Shown here: positions 41,956 through 50,164 of the stretch, piece after piece | Position numbering within the stretch: position 1 is the first letter of the stretch | Layout of the letters: each line of letters opens with the position of its first letter | DNA from: Mycobacterium ahvazicum | Lineage (GTDB): Bacteria; Actinomycetota; Actinomycetes; Mycobacteriales; Mycobacteriaceae | Assembly: GCF_900176255.2 (NCBI RefSeq) | Contig: NZ_FXEG02000002.1 | Coordinates: 2,170,001 to 2,234,000, forward strand | Direction of reading: 5' to 3' | Length of the DNA: 64,000 nt | The notes under the pieces: generated by a model | What the model was told of the DNA's origin: nothing | Database searches by the model: none | Seen by the model: only the letters and a program-made list of their open reading frames with translations | Program-made: the position numbers and the translations under genes

Positions 41956-43107
41956 ATGAGGCCCATGAATTCCCAGCCTGACGCCGACGGGGTTCGGCTT
42001 ATCGAAGCGAATACCGCGCCAACGCGATTCGCCCGCGGATGGCACTGCCTCGGCCTGATTAAAGAATTCAGCGACGGCAAGCCGCACGCGATTACTGCCT
42101 TCGGTCAGAAGCTGGTGGTGTTCCGTGGCGCCGACGGGCAAGTCAACGTGCTGGACGGCTACTGCCGCCATATGGGCGGGGATCTTTCGCAAGGCTCAGT
42201 TAAAGGCAACGAGGTGGCATGCCCGTTCCATGACTGGCGCTGGGGTGGTGACGGTCGGTGCAAGCTGGTGCCCTACAGCAAGCGCACACCGAAACTGGCT
42301 CGCACCCAGGCGTGGACCACGCTGGAACAAGACGGCATGTTGTTCGTGTGGAACGATCCGGAGCGCAAACCGCCCGCTCCGGAGGTCATGATCCCGCGTA
42401 TCAAGGGCGCCACCAGCGATGACTGGACCGACTGGCACTGGTATACCACCGTGGTCAACACCAACTGCCGCGAAATCGTCGACAACGTCGTTGACATGGC
42501 CCACTTTTTCTACATTCACGGCTCTTTGCCCACGCATTTCAAGAATATTTTCGAAGGGCACGTGGCCACCCAGTACATGAACAGCGCAGGCCGACCCGAC
42601 CTCGGCAGCGAGGAAGGCCCACATTTACTCGGCACGACATCAGTGGCGTCCTACTACGGCCCGTCTTTCATGGTCGACGACCTGACCTACCACTATGAAC
42701 AGGGCGATCATCACACCGTCTTGATCAATTGCCACTACCCGATCGACGCGAATTCCTTTGTGCTGCAATACGGCATCATCGTCAAGAAGTCGGAGACGCT
42801 GCCCGATGACATCGCGACGCAAACCGCGATCGCCCTGGGGGACTTCGTCAAGCTCGGATTCGAGCAAGATGTGCAGATCTGGCGGCACAAGGCCCGCATC
42901 GACAACCCCCTCCTTGTCGAAGAAGACGGTCCGGTCTACCAACTGCGGCGCTGGTATGAGCAGTTCTACGTCGACGCCGCCGACGTGCAATCAGATATGG
43001 TGGACCGCTTCGAATTTGAACTGGACACCACCCGCCCCTACGCGGCGTGGATGAAAGAGGTCGAGTCCAATATCGCTGCGCAGGCGACCGCCAAAGATCC
43101 GGTGTGA
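41956..43107 (+). CDS. kshA: 3-ketosteroid 9-alpha-hydroxylase, oxygenase component
   Basis: 383 aa, matching KshA length. Rieske [2Fe-2S] site: YCRHMGGDLSQG ... ACPFHDWRW (C-x-H, C-x-x-H) at about 67-91. The mononuclear iron site is in the second domain: NCREIVDNVVDMAHFFYIHG (Asn, Asp, two His). With its reductase KshB it inserts the 9-alpha hydroxyl that, together with KstD action, opens steroid ring B. Starts at ATG 41956 (MRPMNSQPD) or the nearby ATG 41965. Followed at 1 bp overlap by a Cys-rich small gene. Confidence 0.92.
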   Translation: MRPMNSQPDADGVRLIEANTAPTRFARGWHCLGLIKEFSDGKPHAITAFGQKLVVFRGADGQVNVLDGYCRHMGGDLSQGSVKGNEVACPFHDWRWGGDGRCKLVPYSKRTPKLARTQAWTTLEQDGMLFVWNDPERKPPAPEVMIPRIKGATSDDWTDWHWYTTVVNTNCREIVDNVVDMAHFFYIHGSLPTHFKNIFEGHVATQYMNSAGRPDLGSEEGPHLLGTTSVASYYGPSFMVDDLTYHYEQGDHHTVLINCHYPIDANSFVLQYGIIVKKSETLPDDIATQTAIALGDFVKLGFEQDVQIWRHKARIDNPLLVEEDGPVYQLRRWYEQFYVDAADVQSDMVDRFEFELDTTRPYAAWMKEVESNIAAQATAKDPV

Positions 43108-43394
43108 TGACGCTGGCGCCGACTGTAAGGGAAGACAACCGCCTCGCCGATATGCCCATGTTGCCGGTGGCATGTCGGCGCTGCCAAGCGCGAGTGCACG
43201 TCCGCAAAAGCAGCTGGAACCAGACGAGCGTGCAGTGGACAGCCCCAGCCCTGGCTCGCTGCGAGGAGCGCGTCGCCGCTACACAACTGGCCCCATACGG
43301 CGGGTGCAATCTATTCCTGTCATGTTCGGCTTTGACCGAGTCGATCATCGACGCCGTGCGAGCGGGGGCGCTACCGGTAGTCGATGGCGGGTGA
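43107..43394 (+). CDS. small ferredoxin-like Cys protein after kshA
   Basis: 95 aa; ATG 43107 overlaps the kshA stop by 1 bp. VACRRCQARVHVRKSSWNQTSVQW, then a single Cys (ARCEER), then GGCNLFLSC. The Cys spacing (C-x2-C ... C ... C) and the W-x-Q-T-S-V-Q-W phrase match a small family annotated as ferredoxin near actinobacterial oxygenases. It could bind a metal or Fe-S centre and serve the hydroxylase. The cofactor is not proven. Confidence 0.65.
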   Translation: MTLAPTVREDNRLADMPMLPVACRRCQARVHVRKSSWNQTSVQWTAPALARCEERVAATQLAPYGGCNLFLSCSALTESIIDAVRAGALPVVDGG

Positions 43395-43419
43395 GTGGCA
43401 CCTGTTTGGTGCCTAGTCG

Positions 43420-43600
43420 CTATGAGGCTTGGGGTCGGTGGGTCGTCGTCCGCTGTAGGGCGAACCCGGTTGATGTGAGTCCGCCGTTGGCGCAGTGGGT
43501 CGGTTGTCGTTGTAGTCACAGGGCTGGTCTTCGATGATCACGCGGGCTTCGAGCAGGGAGTCGAAGCGCCACGAGTTGTTCGTACCCGAGCCACTCTTCC
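43420..43600 (-). pseudogene. 3' remnant of an IS3-family transposase
   Basis: On the minus strand the frame reads NSWRFDSLLEARVIIED-x-x-CDYNDNRP and, after a one-base shift, GLTSTGFALQRTTTHRPQAS then TAG (43,420-43,422). This is the C-terminus of IS3/IS481-type integrases (NRPHSA-GDLTP-EFA). It is short and frameshifted, thus inactive. No intact copy is in the window. Confidence 0.7.
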
Positions 43601-43758
43601 CAGGCGCCCGGCAGCTATTCGCTGGCGCCTAATGGCCGAACTAAGGCCATCCCGCTGAGTGGTCAAGGCGCATTCCGAGGGCGCGCGCCCCATGCCAACA
43701 TTTCGACTTATCACGCTGCGCGGTGCGCCGTTCACTCCACATTGATCAGCGAGGTTCC

Positions 43759-44265
43759 ATGCCGATTCTGCCAATCCCCGAGTATGACCCAAGCACGCTA
43801 GTGCGCTCCATTACGGTGGAGATCGAGGCGCCACCGGCTGTGGTGTGGGACGTCCTTATAGACCTCGACAATTACGGACGGTGGAATCCGTTTTGCGTAG
43901 CTGCCAAATCAACACTCACAATGGGCTCTCCGGTCGAGATGGTTCTCGCAGGGAAATACTCGGGCACTAACGGCACGTGGCTCCACACCGAATACGTGTG
44001 CGCGATTGTCCCGCAGCGTTTACTCTCCTGGGAGCAGCGAGCGACAGCGGAGTCTCCGTACGCCGCGCGGCGTGACCAGATTATCGAGCCGAGGGGAGAC
44101 CGCGGGTGCCGCTACTACTCCACGGATGCATTCCTCGGACAACATGCAGCGCAAGTCATGACGGACACCGGCGGCTGGGTGAAGCAAGCTTTCGATGACA
44201 CGGCGCTTGCGCTCAAGCAGTGCAGTGAGCGCACATACAGGTCGCGCACCAGCGCAGCGATCTGA
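43759..44265 (+). CDS. SRPBCC-fold protein
   Basis: 168 aa from ATG 43759 (MPILPIPEYDPS). Pattern VRSITVEIEAPPAVVWDVLIDLDNYGRWNPF is the opening of the START/SRPBCC (polyketide cyclase-like) fold, followed by MVLAGKYSGTNGTWLHTEY and the long final helix TGGWVKQAFDDTALALKQC. Such proteins bind hydrophobic ligands in a cavity; some are enzymes. No catalytic motif can be named. It stands between an IS relic and the DUF1214-like gene. Confidence 0.75.
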   Translation: MPILPIPEYDPSTLVRSITVEIEAPPAVVWDVLIDLDNYGRWNPFCVAAKSTLTMGSPVEMVLAGKYSGTNGTWLHTEYVCAIVPQRLLSWEQRATAESPYAARRDQIIEPRGDRGCRYYSTDAFLGQHAAQVMTDTGGWVKQAFDDTALALKQCSERTYRSRTSAAI

Positions 44266-44555
44266 CGACCCTCATTAACCGACCGCTCCAGGAAGCGCAT
44301 TCCGGAGGCGGCGTAAACCAGGAGTGCATCGGCCCAATCACGCAGCGCCGGAGGGACTTAGGCCAATACCTGTTGAGCAGCCGGAGAATAACGCAAGTGC
44401 CGACCAGGTCACGATGACAGGTACATCCGTTCCAGTCATCGGCTGCTAACTCGGGCGGTGACGCGGGCAAGAGCTTGTCAGCCTGGCCGCCAAAGCCTCC
44501 CGGAGAGTGGGCGGTCCGCGCGCTAGGAGTACGCCAGTGACCTACGGTCAAAACC
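44266..44555. other. 290-bp gap, no intact gene
   Basis: A minus-strand frame through about 44,230-44,372 reads like protein (DWADALLVYAASGMRFLERS) but overlaps the end of the SRPBCC gene and has no start; it may be a relic. Otherwise only promoter-scale sequence. Confidence 0.35.
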
Positions 44556-45683
44556 GTGTTCTCCCAACCATTATTAGACGCGATAGCCGAAGCTGAACAG
44601 TTGATCGCGGCAGCGCCGCATGTAGAGAGCGATGCCGATCTGGCCGAGGGCCTGGTATATCTGGCGGGCGGCATCGTCGCCTGCACTCACCTAGCGTTCC
44701 ACCTAGACCTCGACCATCCCTTTTTGTTCACGGGCACTGGTCCGTTCAGCAAGATGGGCCTGGACAACCCCGACACCCTGTACTTCGGCGCCAAGATGGT
44801 TGCTGGTTGCGAGTATGTGATCGCCGGCGTCCGCGGCACCACCACGGACCTGAGCTTCCAATATCTCGCCGGCGAGTACACCGACGACAGCGTGCCGGAA
44901 AGCGAAGTGGCCTTCGACGATCGCCAACTCGATATCGCCCCCGACGGCAGTTTCGAATGGCGGTTCACTCCGAAACGATCCGGGCAGCTGGTGATCCGCG
45001 AAGTGTACGGCGACTGGGCCCAACGGCGCGGGGCGATCACCATACACCGCACCGACACCTCCGGCAGCTCCCCAGCTCGGCCGACCGGTGCGGACGTCCA
45101 CGAGCATTTCGCCAGCGCGGCATCGGCATTGGTTCAGCGGGTGAAGACCTGGCTGCAATTTCCGCAATGGTTCTATCTCAACCTTCCGGTGAACACACTG
45201 GTCGCCCCGCGGGTCACCCCGGGTGGGTTGACCACCCAGTACTCCTCGGCCGGACATTATGAACTGGCCCCGGACCAGGCCATGATCATCACAGTCCCGG
45301 TCAGTGACGCCCCCTATCAGGGCTTCCAGCTGGGCAGCATGTGGTACATCTCCCTTGACTACATCAACCACCAGACCTCACTCAACGGTGCTCAGACGCA
45401 AGTTGATCCCGACGGCAAGATGCGCATTGTGGTTGCTGAGCAGAACCCGGGGCTGACGAATTGGGTTGAGACACTGGGTCATCGACGCGGATACCTACAG
45501 TTTCGTTGGCAACGGTTGTCCCGCGAGATGGGCCAGGCCGACGCACCTACTGTCGAGGTGGTGGACTTCGACGCGATACCCGACACCCTTCCCTACTTCA
45601 CTCATAGCAAGATCTCCGAGGCAGATTGGCGTGAGCGGATTGCCCTTCGCCAGAAGCAGGTAGCCCAAAGAATGCTGGGTTGA
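44556..45683 (+). CDS. DUF1214-like protein
   Basis: 375 aa from GTG 44556. Soluble, no signal peptide. The middle region has NPDTLYFGAKMVAGCEYVIAGVRG and the C-terminal part YELAPDQAMIITVPVSDAPYQGFQLGSMWY and GKMRIVVAEQNPGLTNWVETLGHRRGYLQFRWQRL, the DUF1214 pattern found in actinobacterial steroid and lipid gene sets. Biochemical function is unknown. It starts an operon: 3 bp to the SDR, which overlaps the sulfotransferase. Confidence 0.75.
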   Translation: MFSQPLLDAIAEAEQLIAAAPHVESDADLAEGLVYLAGGIVACTHLAFHLDLDHPFLFTGTGPFSKMGLDNPDTLYFGAKMVAGCEYVIAGVRGTTTDLSFQYLAGEYTDDSVPESEVAFDDRQLDIAPDGSFEWRFTPKRSGQLVIREVYGDWAQRRGAITIHRTDTSGSSPARPTGADVHEHFASAASALVQRVKTWLQFPQWFYLNLPVNTLVAPRVTPGGLTTQYSSAGHYELAPDQAMIITVPVSDAPYQGFQLGSMWYISLDYINHQTSLNGAQTQVDPDGKMRIVVAEQNPGLTNWVETLGHRRGYLQFRWQRLSREMGQADAPTVEVVDFDAIPDTLPYFTHSKISEADWRERIALRQKQVAQRMLG

Positions 45684-45686
45684 TCG

Positions 45687-46469
45687 ATGTCGGGGCTACT
45701 ACGGGACAAAGTCATCGTGATCAGCGGCGTCGGACCTGGACTCGGTACCACTCTCGCCCGACGGTGCGCCGGCGAAGGCGCCGATCTCGTCTTGGTGGCA
45801 CGAACGACCAGCCGACTCAAGGCGGTCGCCGAGGCTGTCATTGAAGTCGGCAGGCGCGCAGTACCTTTCGCCGGCGACCTCACGGTGGAGGACGACGTGA
45901 ACCGACTTGTGGGCGCCGCGGTATCGGCCTTCGGCAGGGTTGATGGCCTTGTCAACAACGCATTCATGTCCCCATCGATGAAGCCTTTCGCTGAAACCAC
46001 ATTCGCGTACATCCGAGATTCCATGGAACTGACCGTCCTCGGAGCGCTCAGGGCGATTCTGGCTTTCTCACCCGCTCTTGCGGCTTCTGGCGGTGCAATT
46101 GTCAACCTCAGCTCGGCGGTCATCAGGCATTCCGATCCGCTATACGGTCCGTACAAGCTTGCGAAGTCAGCGTCGCTGGCGATGTCGCAATCGCTTTCCA
46201 GCGAGCTTGGCGGTCTGGGGATTCGGGTGAATTCCGTAGCGCCGGGCTACATCTGGGGGCAGGTGCTTCGCGAATACTTCGAGGCTCAGGCGCGCGAGTC
46301 CGGCGTCTCCGTGGATGCGGTCTATGCGGCCGTCGCCGAGAAATCCGACTTGAAGCGACTGGTCACCGAGGACGATGTCGCCTCGGCGATCATCTTTCTG
46401 CTCAGCAACATGGCCGGCGGAATCACCGGGCAGACCCTTGACGTCAATTGTGGGGAGTTCAAGGCATGA
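45687..46469 (+). CDS. short-chain dehydrogenase/reductase
   Basis: 260 aa. VISGVGPGLGTTLARRCAGEG is a GxxxGxG nucleotide-binding motif; LVNNAFMSP (NNA); catalytic S in NLSSAVIRHSD with Y-x-x-x-K as YGPYKLAKS (Y-K-L-A-K); VNSVAPGYIWG and C-terminal GGITGQTLDVNCG. All expected SDR residues are present, so it should be an NAD(P)-dependent oxidoreductase. The gene begins 3 bp after the DUF1214-like gene and overlaps the sulfotransferase start by 4 bp (ATGA). Confidence 0.9.
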   Translation: MSGLLRDKVIVISGVGPGLGTTLARRCAGEGADLVLVARTTSRLKAVAEAVIEVGRRAVPFAGDLTVEDDVNRLVGAAVSAFGRVDGLVNNAFMSPSMKPFAETTFAYIRDSMELTVLGALRAILAFSPALAASGGAIVNLSSAVIRHSDPLYGPYKLAKSASLAMSQSLSSELGGLGIRVNSVAPGYIWGQVLREYFEAQARESGVSVDAVYAAVAEKSDLKRLVTEDDVASAIIFLLSNMAGGITGQTLDVNCGEFKA

Positions 46470-47611
46470 CAAAGGCAACCGTCGTCGGAACTGTGGACGA
46501 CCTGTGCGCTCAAGCGATCCAAAGAGCTGGGCACAGCGACTTCGGAGCCGATGAGGACAATTTCCGCGAAGCGCTCAGCGTGCTACTTGACTCCTATGAG
46601 CGCGAAGCGGGCTTCACGCCACTGGGTGCCACCATGACGCGGCACTACCTGCTGGGCGGCTTGGTGGCAAGGCTGCTGAGCGAGGCGGCATGGAAACGTC
46701 ACCCCTCGCACGCGAACGTCTCGATTGAGCGCCCCATCTTCGTCACCGGGTTACCGCGGACGGGAACGACTGCCCTGCATCGTCTTCTGGGTGCCGACCC
46801 GGCCCACCAGGGATTAGAACTGTGGCTGGCGGAGTACCCCCAGCCGCGGCCACCCCGAGAAGATTGGGATAGCTACCCGGAGTATCGCCAACTGCAGGCC
46901 TACTACGCGAAGGCGCACCGGGAGAATCCGGAGTTTCTCGGCTTGCACTACATCGCTGAGGACGTCCTCGAAGAGTGCTGGCAATTACTGCGGCAGTCGG
47001 TCCACTCGGTGTCGTATGAATCATTGGCGCACGTGCCCACCTATGCGCAGTGGCTATCGAACCAAGACTGGGCACCGTCGTATCGCCGGCACCGCCGCAA
47101 CCTCCAGTTGATTGGACTCAACGACGCCTCAAAACGTTGGGTATTGAAGAATCCCAGCCACCTGTTCTCGATCGACGCGATCTTCGAGACCTATCCGGAC
47201 GCGCTGATCGTCCAGTGCCATCGTCCGCCCGAGACCCTGTTGCCGTCCATGTGCTCGCTAGCGGAGCATTCCACCAAGGGCTGGTCGAACACCTTCTCGC
47301 GGGAACAAATCGGCCATGACACTTTGGACACCTGGTCGCGTGCCATCGAGCGGTTCACGAGCAGTCGCGCCAAGTACAACCCGAACCAGTTTTACGACGT
47401 CGACTACTTCGACTTCGTTGCCGCTCCGGTAGACACCGTTCGAACCATTTATGAGCACTTCGGGTTTCCGTTGACCGAGGAGGCCGTATCCGCCATTGGT
47501 TCGGCTCACGAGGAGAGTCAGCTGGATCATCGTGCACCCAAGCACCGATACTCGCTGGACGACTACGGACTGACACCCGATGCGGTCAAGGCGCGGTTCG
47601 AGCACTGGTGA
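46466..47611 (+). CDS. sulfotransferase-family protein
   Basis: 381 aa from ATG 46466. The 5'-phosphosulfate-binding loop is RPIFVTGLPRTGTTALHRLL (about residues 92-111); the 3'-phosphate motif is probably in LIVQCHRPPETLLPSM, after KRWVLKNPSHLFSID. This is the mycobacterial Stf-like family using PAPS, or a relative. Coupled by a 4-bp overlap to the SDR, so oxidoreduction and sulfation may act on one alcohol. Substrate is unknown. A sulfotransferase and an arylsulfatase (36 kb) in one region is notable. Confidence 0.85.
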   Translation: MTKATVVGTVDDLCAQAIQRAGHSDFGADEDNFREALSVLLDSYEREAGFTPLGATMTRHYLLGGLVARLLSEAAWKRHPSHANVSIERPIFVTGLPRTGTTALHRLLGADPAHQGLELWLAEYPQPRPPREDWDSYPEYRQLQAYYAKAHRENPEFLGLHYIAEDVLEECWQLLRQSVHSVSYESLAHVPTYAQWLSNQDWAPSYRRHRRNLQLIGLNDASKRWVLKNPSHLFSIDAIFETYPDALIVQCHRPPETLLPSMCSLAEHSTKGWSNTFSREQIGHDTLDTWSRAIERFTSSRAKYNPNQFYDVDYFDFVAAPVDTVRTIYEHFGFPLTEEAVSAIGSAHEESQLDHRAPKHRYSLDDYGLTPDAVKARFEHW

Positions 47612-47687
47612 CGATTGATCACTGCCCTCCATACTGAACCCAGTCAACGGTTTTCGACCGGAAGAAGCTGCTCGAAGTTCGAACTTC

Positions 47688-48596
47688 TCAGCTGGACGAT
47701 ACCGGCATGATGGGGATCTTCTTCATCGCGCTGGCGCGCGGATCAGGAGCGTCGGCGGCGGCTTTGTGGTTTTCTTCGCCGCGTGTGTAGGTCCACACGC
47801 AAAAGGGCTCTCCTTCGGCGAACTTGAAATCCTTTGGCGGCAAGTTGATGTCGAGTTTGCACCCGGGGAAGAACGGGGCGGAGATGCGTTGTTCGAAAGT
47901 GCAGTTCATCCACGCCCGGGCCGGCGGGTAAAGGCCTTCATCGGTGTATTTCTGGAGCACTTCACAGCGGCGCATGTTGAGCACGACGTGATCGGGGTTG
48001 TACACGATGTACTCACCCCCGTAGCCGAGTGTGCCATCGATACTGAGACAGGCCAGCTTAAGAAAGTCCACGACGTGCACCGGCTCGATCTTGAACACTT
48101 TGGCCAGCTTGGGATATTGGTAGTCGATGATCAGTTGATACATGCCGGGTAGCCCGAGCCAGACTTCTTCCTCGGGGATGATTTTGGTCCACTGATCGAT
48201 GAAATAGTTGTGTCCTTTGAGGTACTGATCCCAATAGGTCTTGATCAGGCGTATCAAGGCCGGCTTCGTGAGGTCCTCGGTCTGCACGTCGAAAGGAATC
48301 GCTTGATACTGAGCGTTTTTCCAGTCCCAACCCGGAGGCGCGATATAACGTCCCATCGGCATCACCTGACGCATCCCGGCGCGCGACAGCTCCGCGGCGA
48401 CGTCCATGGCGACATTGATGCCGACCTTCTCTGAATAGATCTTGACGTGCGCGTAGGGCACGAAGTTCAAGGTGTCTTCGAAGACGCGTGCTAGCCCCTG
48501 GAGGAAGTCGCGAGAAAAGTCCTCAACATTTCCGACCTTGCCCATGAAGTCATGGGTGTAGTCGTCGTAGTTCAGTTCCTCGGCTTGGGCAGTCAT
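47688..48596 (-). CDS. unidentified protein divergent from TetR
   Basis: 302 aa. No family recognised. Soluble, no signal peptide. Notable: MTAQAEELNYDDYTHDFM start; VHVVDFLKLACLSIDGTLGYGGEY; VVLNMRRCEVLQKY; WMNCTFEQRISAPFFPGCKLDI (two Cys); WTYTRGEE. The Cys and Asp/Glu residues could bind a metal, which is speculation. It is divergent from the TetR gene across a strong palindrome, and is likely its regulatory target. Confidence 0.6.
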   Translation of the reverse strand: MTAQAEELNYDDYTHDFMGKVGNVEDFSRDFLQGLARVFEDTLNFVPYAHVKIYSEKVGINVAMDVAAELSRAGMRQVMPMGRYIAPPGWDWKNAQYQAIPFDVQTEDLTKPALIRLIKTYWDQYLKGHNYFIDQWTKIIPEEEVWLGLPGMYQLIIDYQYPKLAKVFKIEPVHVVDFLKLACLSIDGTLGYGGEYIVYNPDHVVLNMRRCEVLQKYTDEGLYPPARAWMNCTFEQRISAPFFPGCKLDINLPPKDFKFAEGEPFCVWTYTRGEENHKAAADAPDPRASAMKKIPIMPVSSS

Positions 48597-48891
48597 CTGG
48601 TTCTCCTCTTAATTGGCTGCGTGGCGCGGCGTGGTTGGCGTGTGGGCGTCTCCAAAGATGGGGACTGTGACGCCAGTGGCAACATTTCGCTGCCAGCACA
48701 CCGCACCCGATCTGGTTGTCAGATTCCGCCATCAATGTCAGAATCTGACAATGATCAAGTTAGATCGTGAAGAGACCTAGGTCACTACCACCCTCCCGCT
48801 CAGTGGGAGGGCAACAATGCTGCGAATAGCGCTGTGAACAGCGCAGATAGTTAGGATTGGCGTAGTGATCGGGCGCAGGAAGGAGCCTGGG
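48597..48891. other. 295-bp TetR divergent promoter region
   Basis: Contains the inverted repeats at 48,716-48,751 and the TetR ribosome binding site AGGAAGGAG at 48,878-48,885. No gene. Confidence 0.5.
48716..48751. promoter_or_regulatory. TetR-type operator palindrome
   Basis: TTGTCAGATTC (48,716-48,726) and GAATCTGACAA (48,741-48,751) are perfect 11-bp inverted arms. The right part alone, TGTCAGA-A-TCTGACA (48,736-48,750), is a perfect 15-bp palindrome of TetR-operator size. It lies between the 302-aa gene and the TetR gene. Confidence 0.6.
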
Positions 48892-49506
48892 GTGAGCGTG
48901 GTGAGCAGGCCGGCGGCGCTCGCGGAGCGACGCGCCGAGGACCTACGGTTGTATATCGCGCAGAAAACCCGCGAGATCTTCCTGGCCGATCGGTCGACCT
49001 CGGCGACGGTGGAGCGAATCTGCGAAGAGGTGGGCATTGCCCCGCGAACGTTTCACCGCCACTTCCCGGTCAAAGAAGATGTCGTCATGCCGTTGTTTCG
49101 CCAATTCGGCAATCTGAGCATCCAAGTGCTGGCAGATGCCCCGCCCGAGGGTGACATCCTCGATACTCTCGTCGATGCTTTTGGCACCGAGGTTCCCAAG
49201 CGCGGACAGGTCGAGTTCGATCGCACGTTCATGGCACTCGTGGTCAACGACCCGCAGTATCGGCTCCGCTGGCTGGATTGGGGACAAGACCTCGCCGCCC
49301 CGATCACCGAGTTCCTCGAGACCCGGATCGACCTCGCAGATGACCCGTTTATCCGAGAATTGCCCGCGCAGTTGATCATTCAGGTGTGTCGTCAGGCTTA
49401 TCTGCATTGGGTCAACGACGGCGACTTCGACAGGCTGAGGTCCGCGTTACGCGCCGGGATTCAGATGGTACTGGGCTCGCAGACAGTTCCGTTCTCGGGC
49501 CACTAA
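48892..49506 (+). CDS. TetR-family transcriptional regulator
   Basis: 204 aa from GTG 48892, placed 6 nt after AGGAAGGAG; GTG 48865 is the next option upstream. The N-terminal DNA-binding domain has REIFLADRSTSATVERICEEVGIAPRTFHRHFPVKEDVV, the T-x-x-x-I-A-x-x-x-G-V-x-x-x-T-x-x-x-x-F pattern of TetR. The C-terminal helices form the ligand pocket (ITEFLETRIDLADDPF and following). Probably represses the divergent 302-aa gene and itself through the palindrome at 48.73 kb. Confidence 0.9.
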   Translation: MSVVSRPAALAERRAEDLRLYIAQKTREIFLADRSTSATVERICEEVGIAPRTFHRHFPVKEDVVMPLFRQFGNLSIQVLADAPPEGDILDTLVDAFGTEVPKRGQVEFDRTFMALVVNDPQYRLRWLDWGQDLAAPITEFLETRIDLADDPFIRELPAQLIIQVCRQAYLHWVNDGDFDRLRSALRAGIQMVLGSQTVPFSGH

Positions 49507-49556
49507 CTCAATTTTCGCCTTCAGCCGTGAGCGCTGTTGAACTCGGCGAGACGTGC

Positions 49557-49997
49557 TTAGCCCTCGAACACCTCGAGTGGTCCGACATAGCCACGATTAG
49601 CCTTGACCCGCTTAGTGAGACGCCACATTCCATCTGCGCGCCGCTGCCAGGTGTCGTGATAGTCACCGAGGGTGTAGAAGCGGGTTGACGGGTCAGCCCG
49701 AGAGTTCAGGTGCACGTCGTGGATGTAGGTGCGGCTCACCGCGGTATCGCCGGTGATGTCGATGACGAGATTGCCCAGCAGGTGCTGGGTGGGACCGCAA
49801 TTGTCGAGAAAACCCCGAATCATCTCGATGATTGCTGTGCTTCCTTCCAAATGGCCCGTTCCGAAGTCGCCTTGCGCATTCTCGGCCAAAATGTCGGCCA
49901 TCGTGTCCCAATTGCGATCGTCCATCGCACGGGCGAACAGAGTGAGTGCGCGCGCGATGTCTCGCTCATCGCGCATCATTTGCAGTTGATCAACCAT
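49557..49997 (-). CDS. SnoaL-like protein
   Basis: 146 aa. ERDIARALTLFARAMDDRNWDTMADILAENAQGDFGTGHLEG is the helix-helix-strand start of the SnoaL/NTF2-like fold; YIHDVHLNSRADPSTRFYTLGDYHDTWQRRADGMWRLTKRVK completes the cone-shaped barrel. Members are isomerases, dehydratases, hydrolases or binders of ring compounds. AAAGGA lies 8 nt before the start on the minus strand. It is the last gene of the minus-strand cluster, with a second SnoaL-like gene at 53.1 kb. Confidence 0.85.
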   Translation of the reverse strand: MVDQLQMMRDERDIARALTLFARAMDDRNWDTMADILAENAQGDFGTGHLEGSTAIIEMIRGFLDNCGPTQHLLGNLVIDITGDTAVSRTYIHDVHLNSRADPSTRFYTLGDYHDTWQRRADGMWRLTKRVKANRGYVGPLEVFEG

Positions 49998-50164
49998 GGC
50001 GGCGTCCTTTCAGGAGTTGTCTCAAACCTGTTGCGACGCCAAGATACTCGCTGCTACCGCCAAGATATGTCGGTGCTCGAGGCAATAGTCCCCGACGTCT
50101 GCCGACCCGGCACACATGGGCGTAGAGGGATGCGAAACGACTTACGTTGTTAGTCCTTCGCTCG

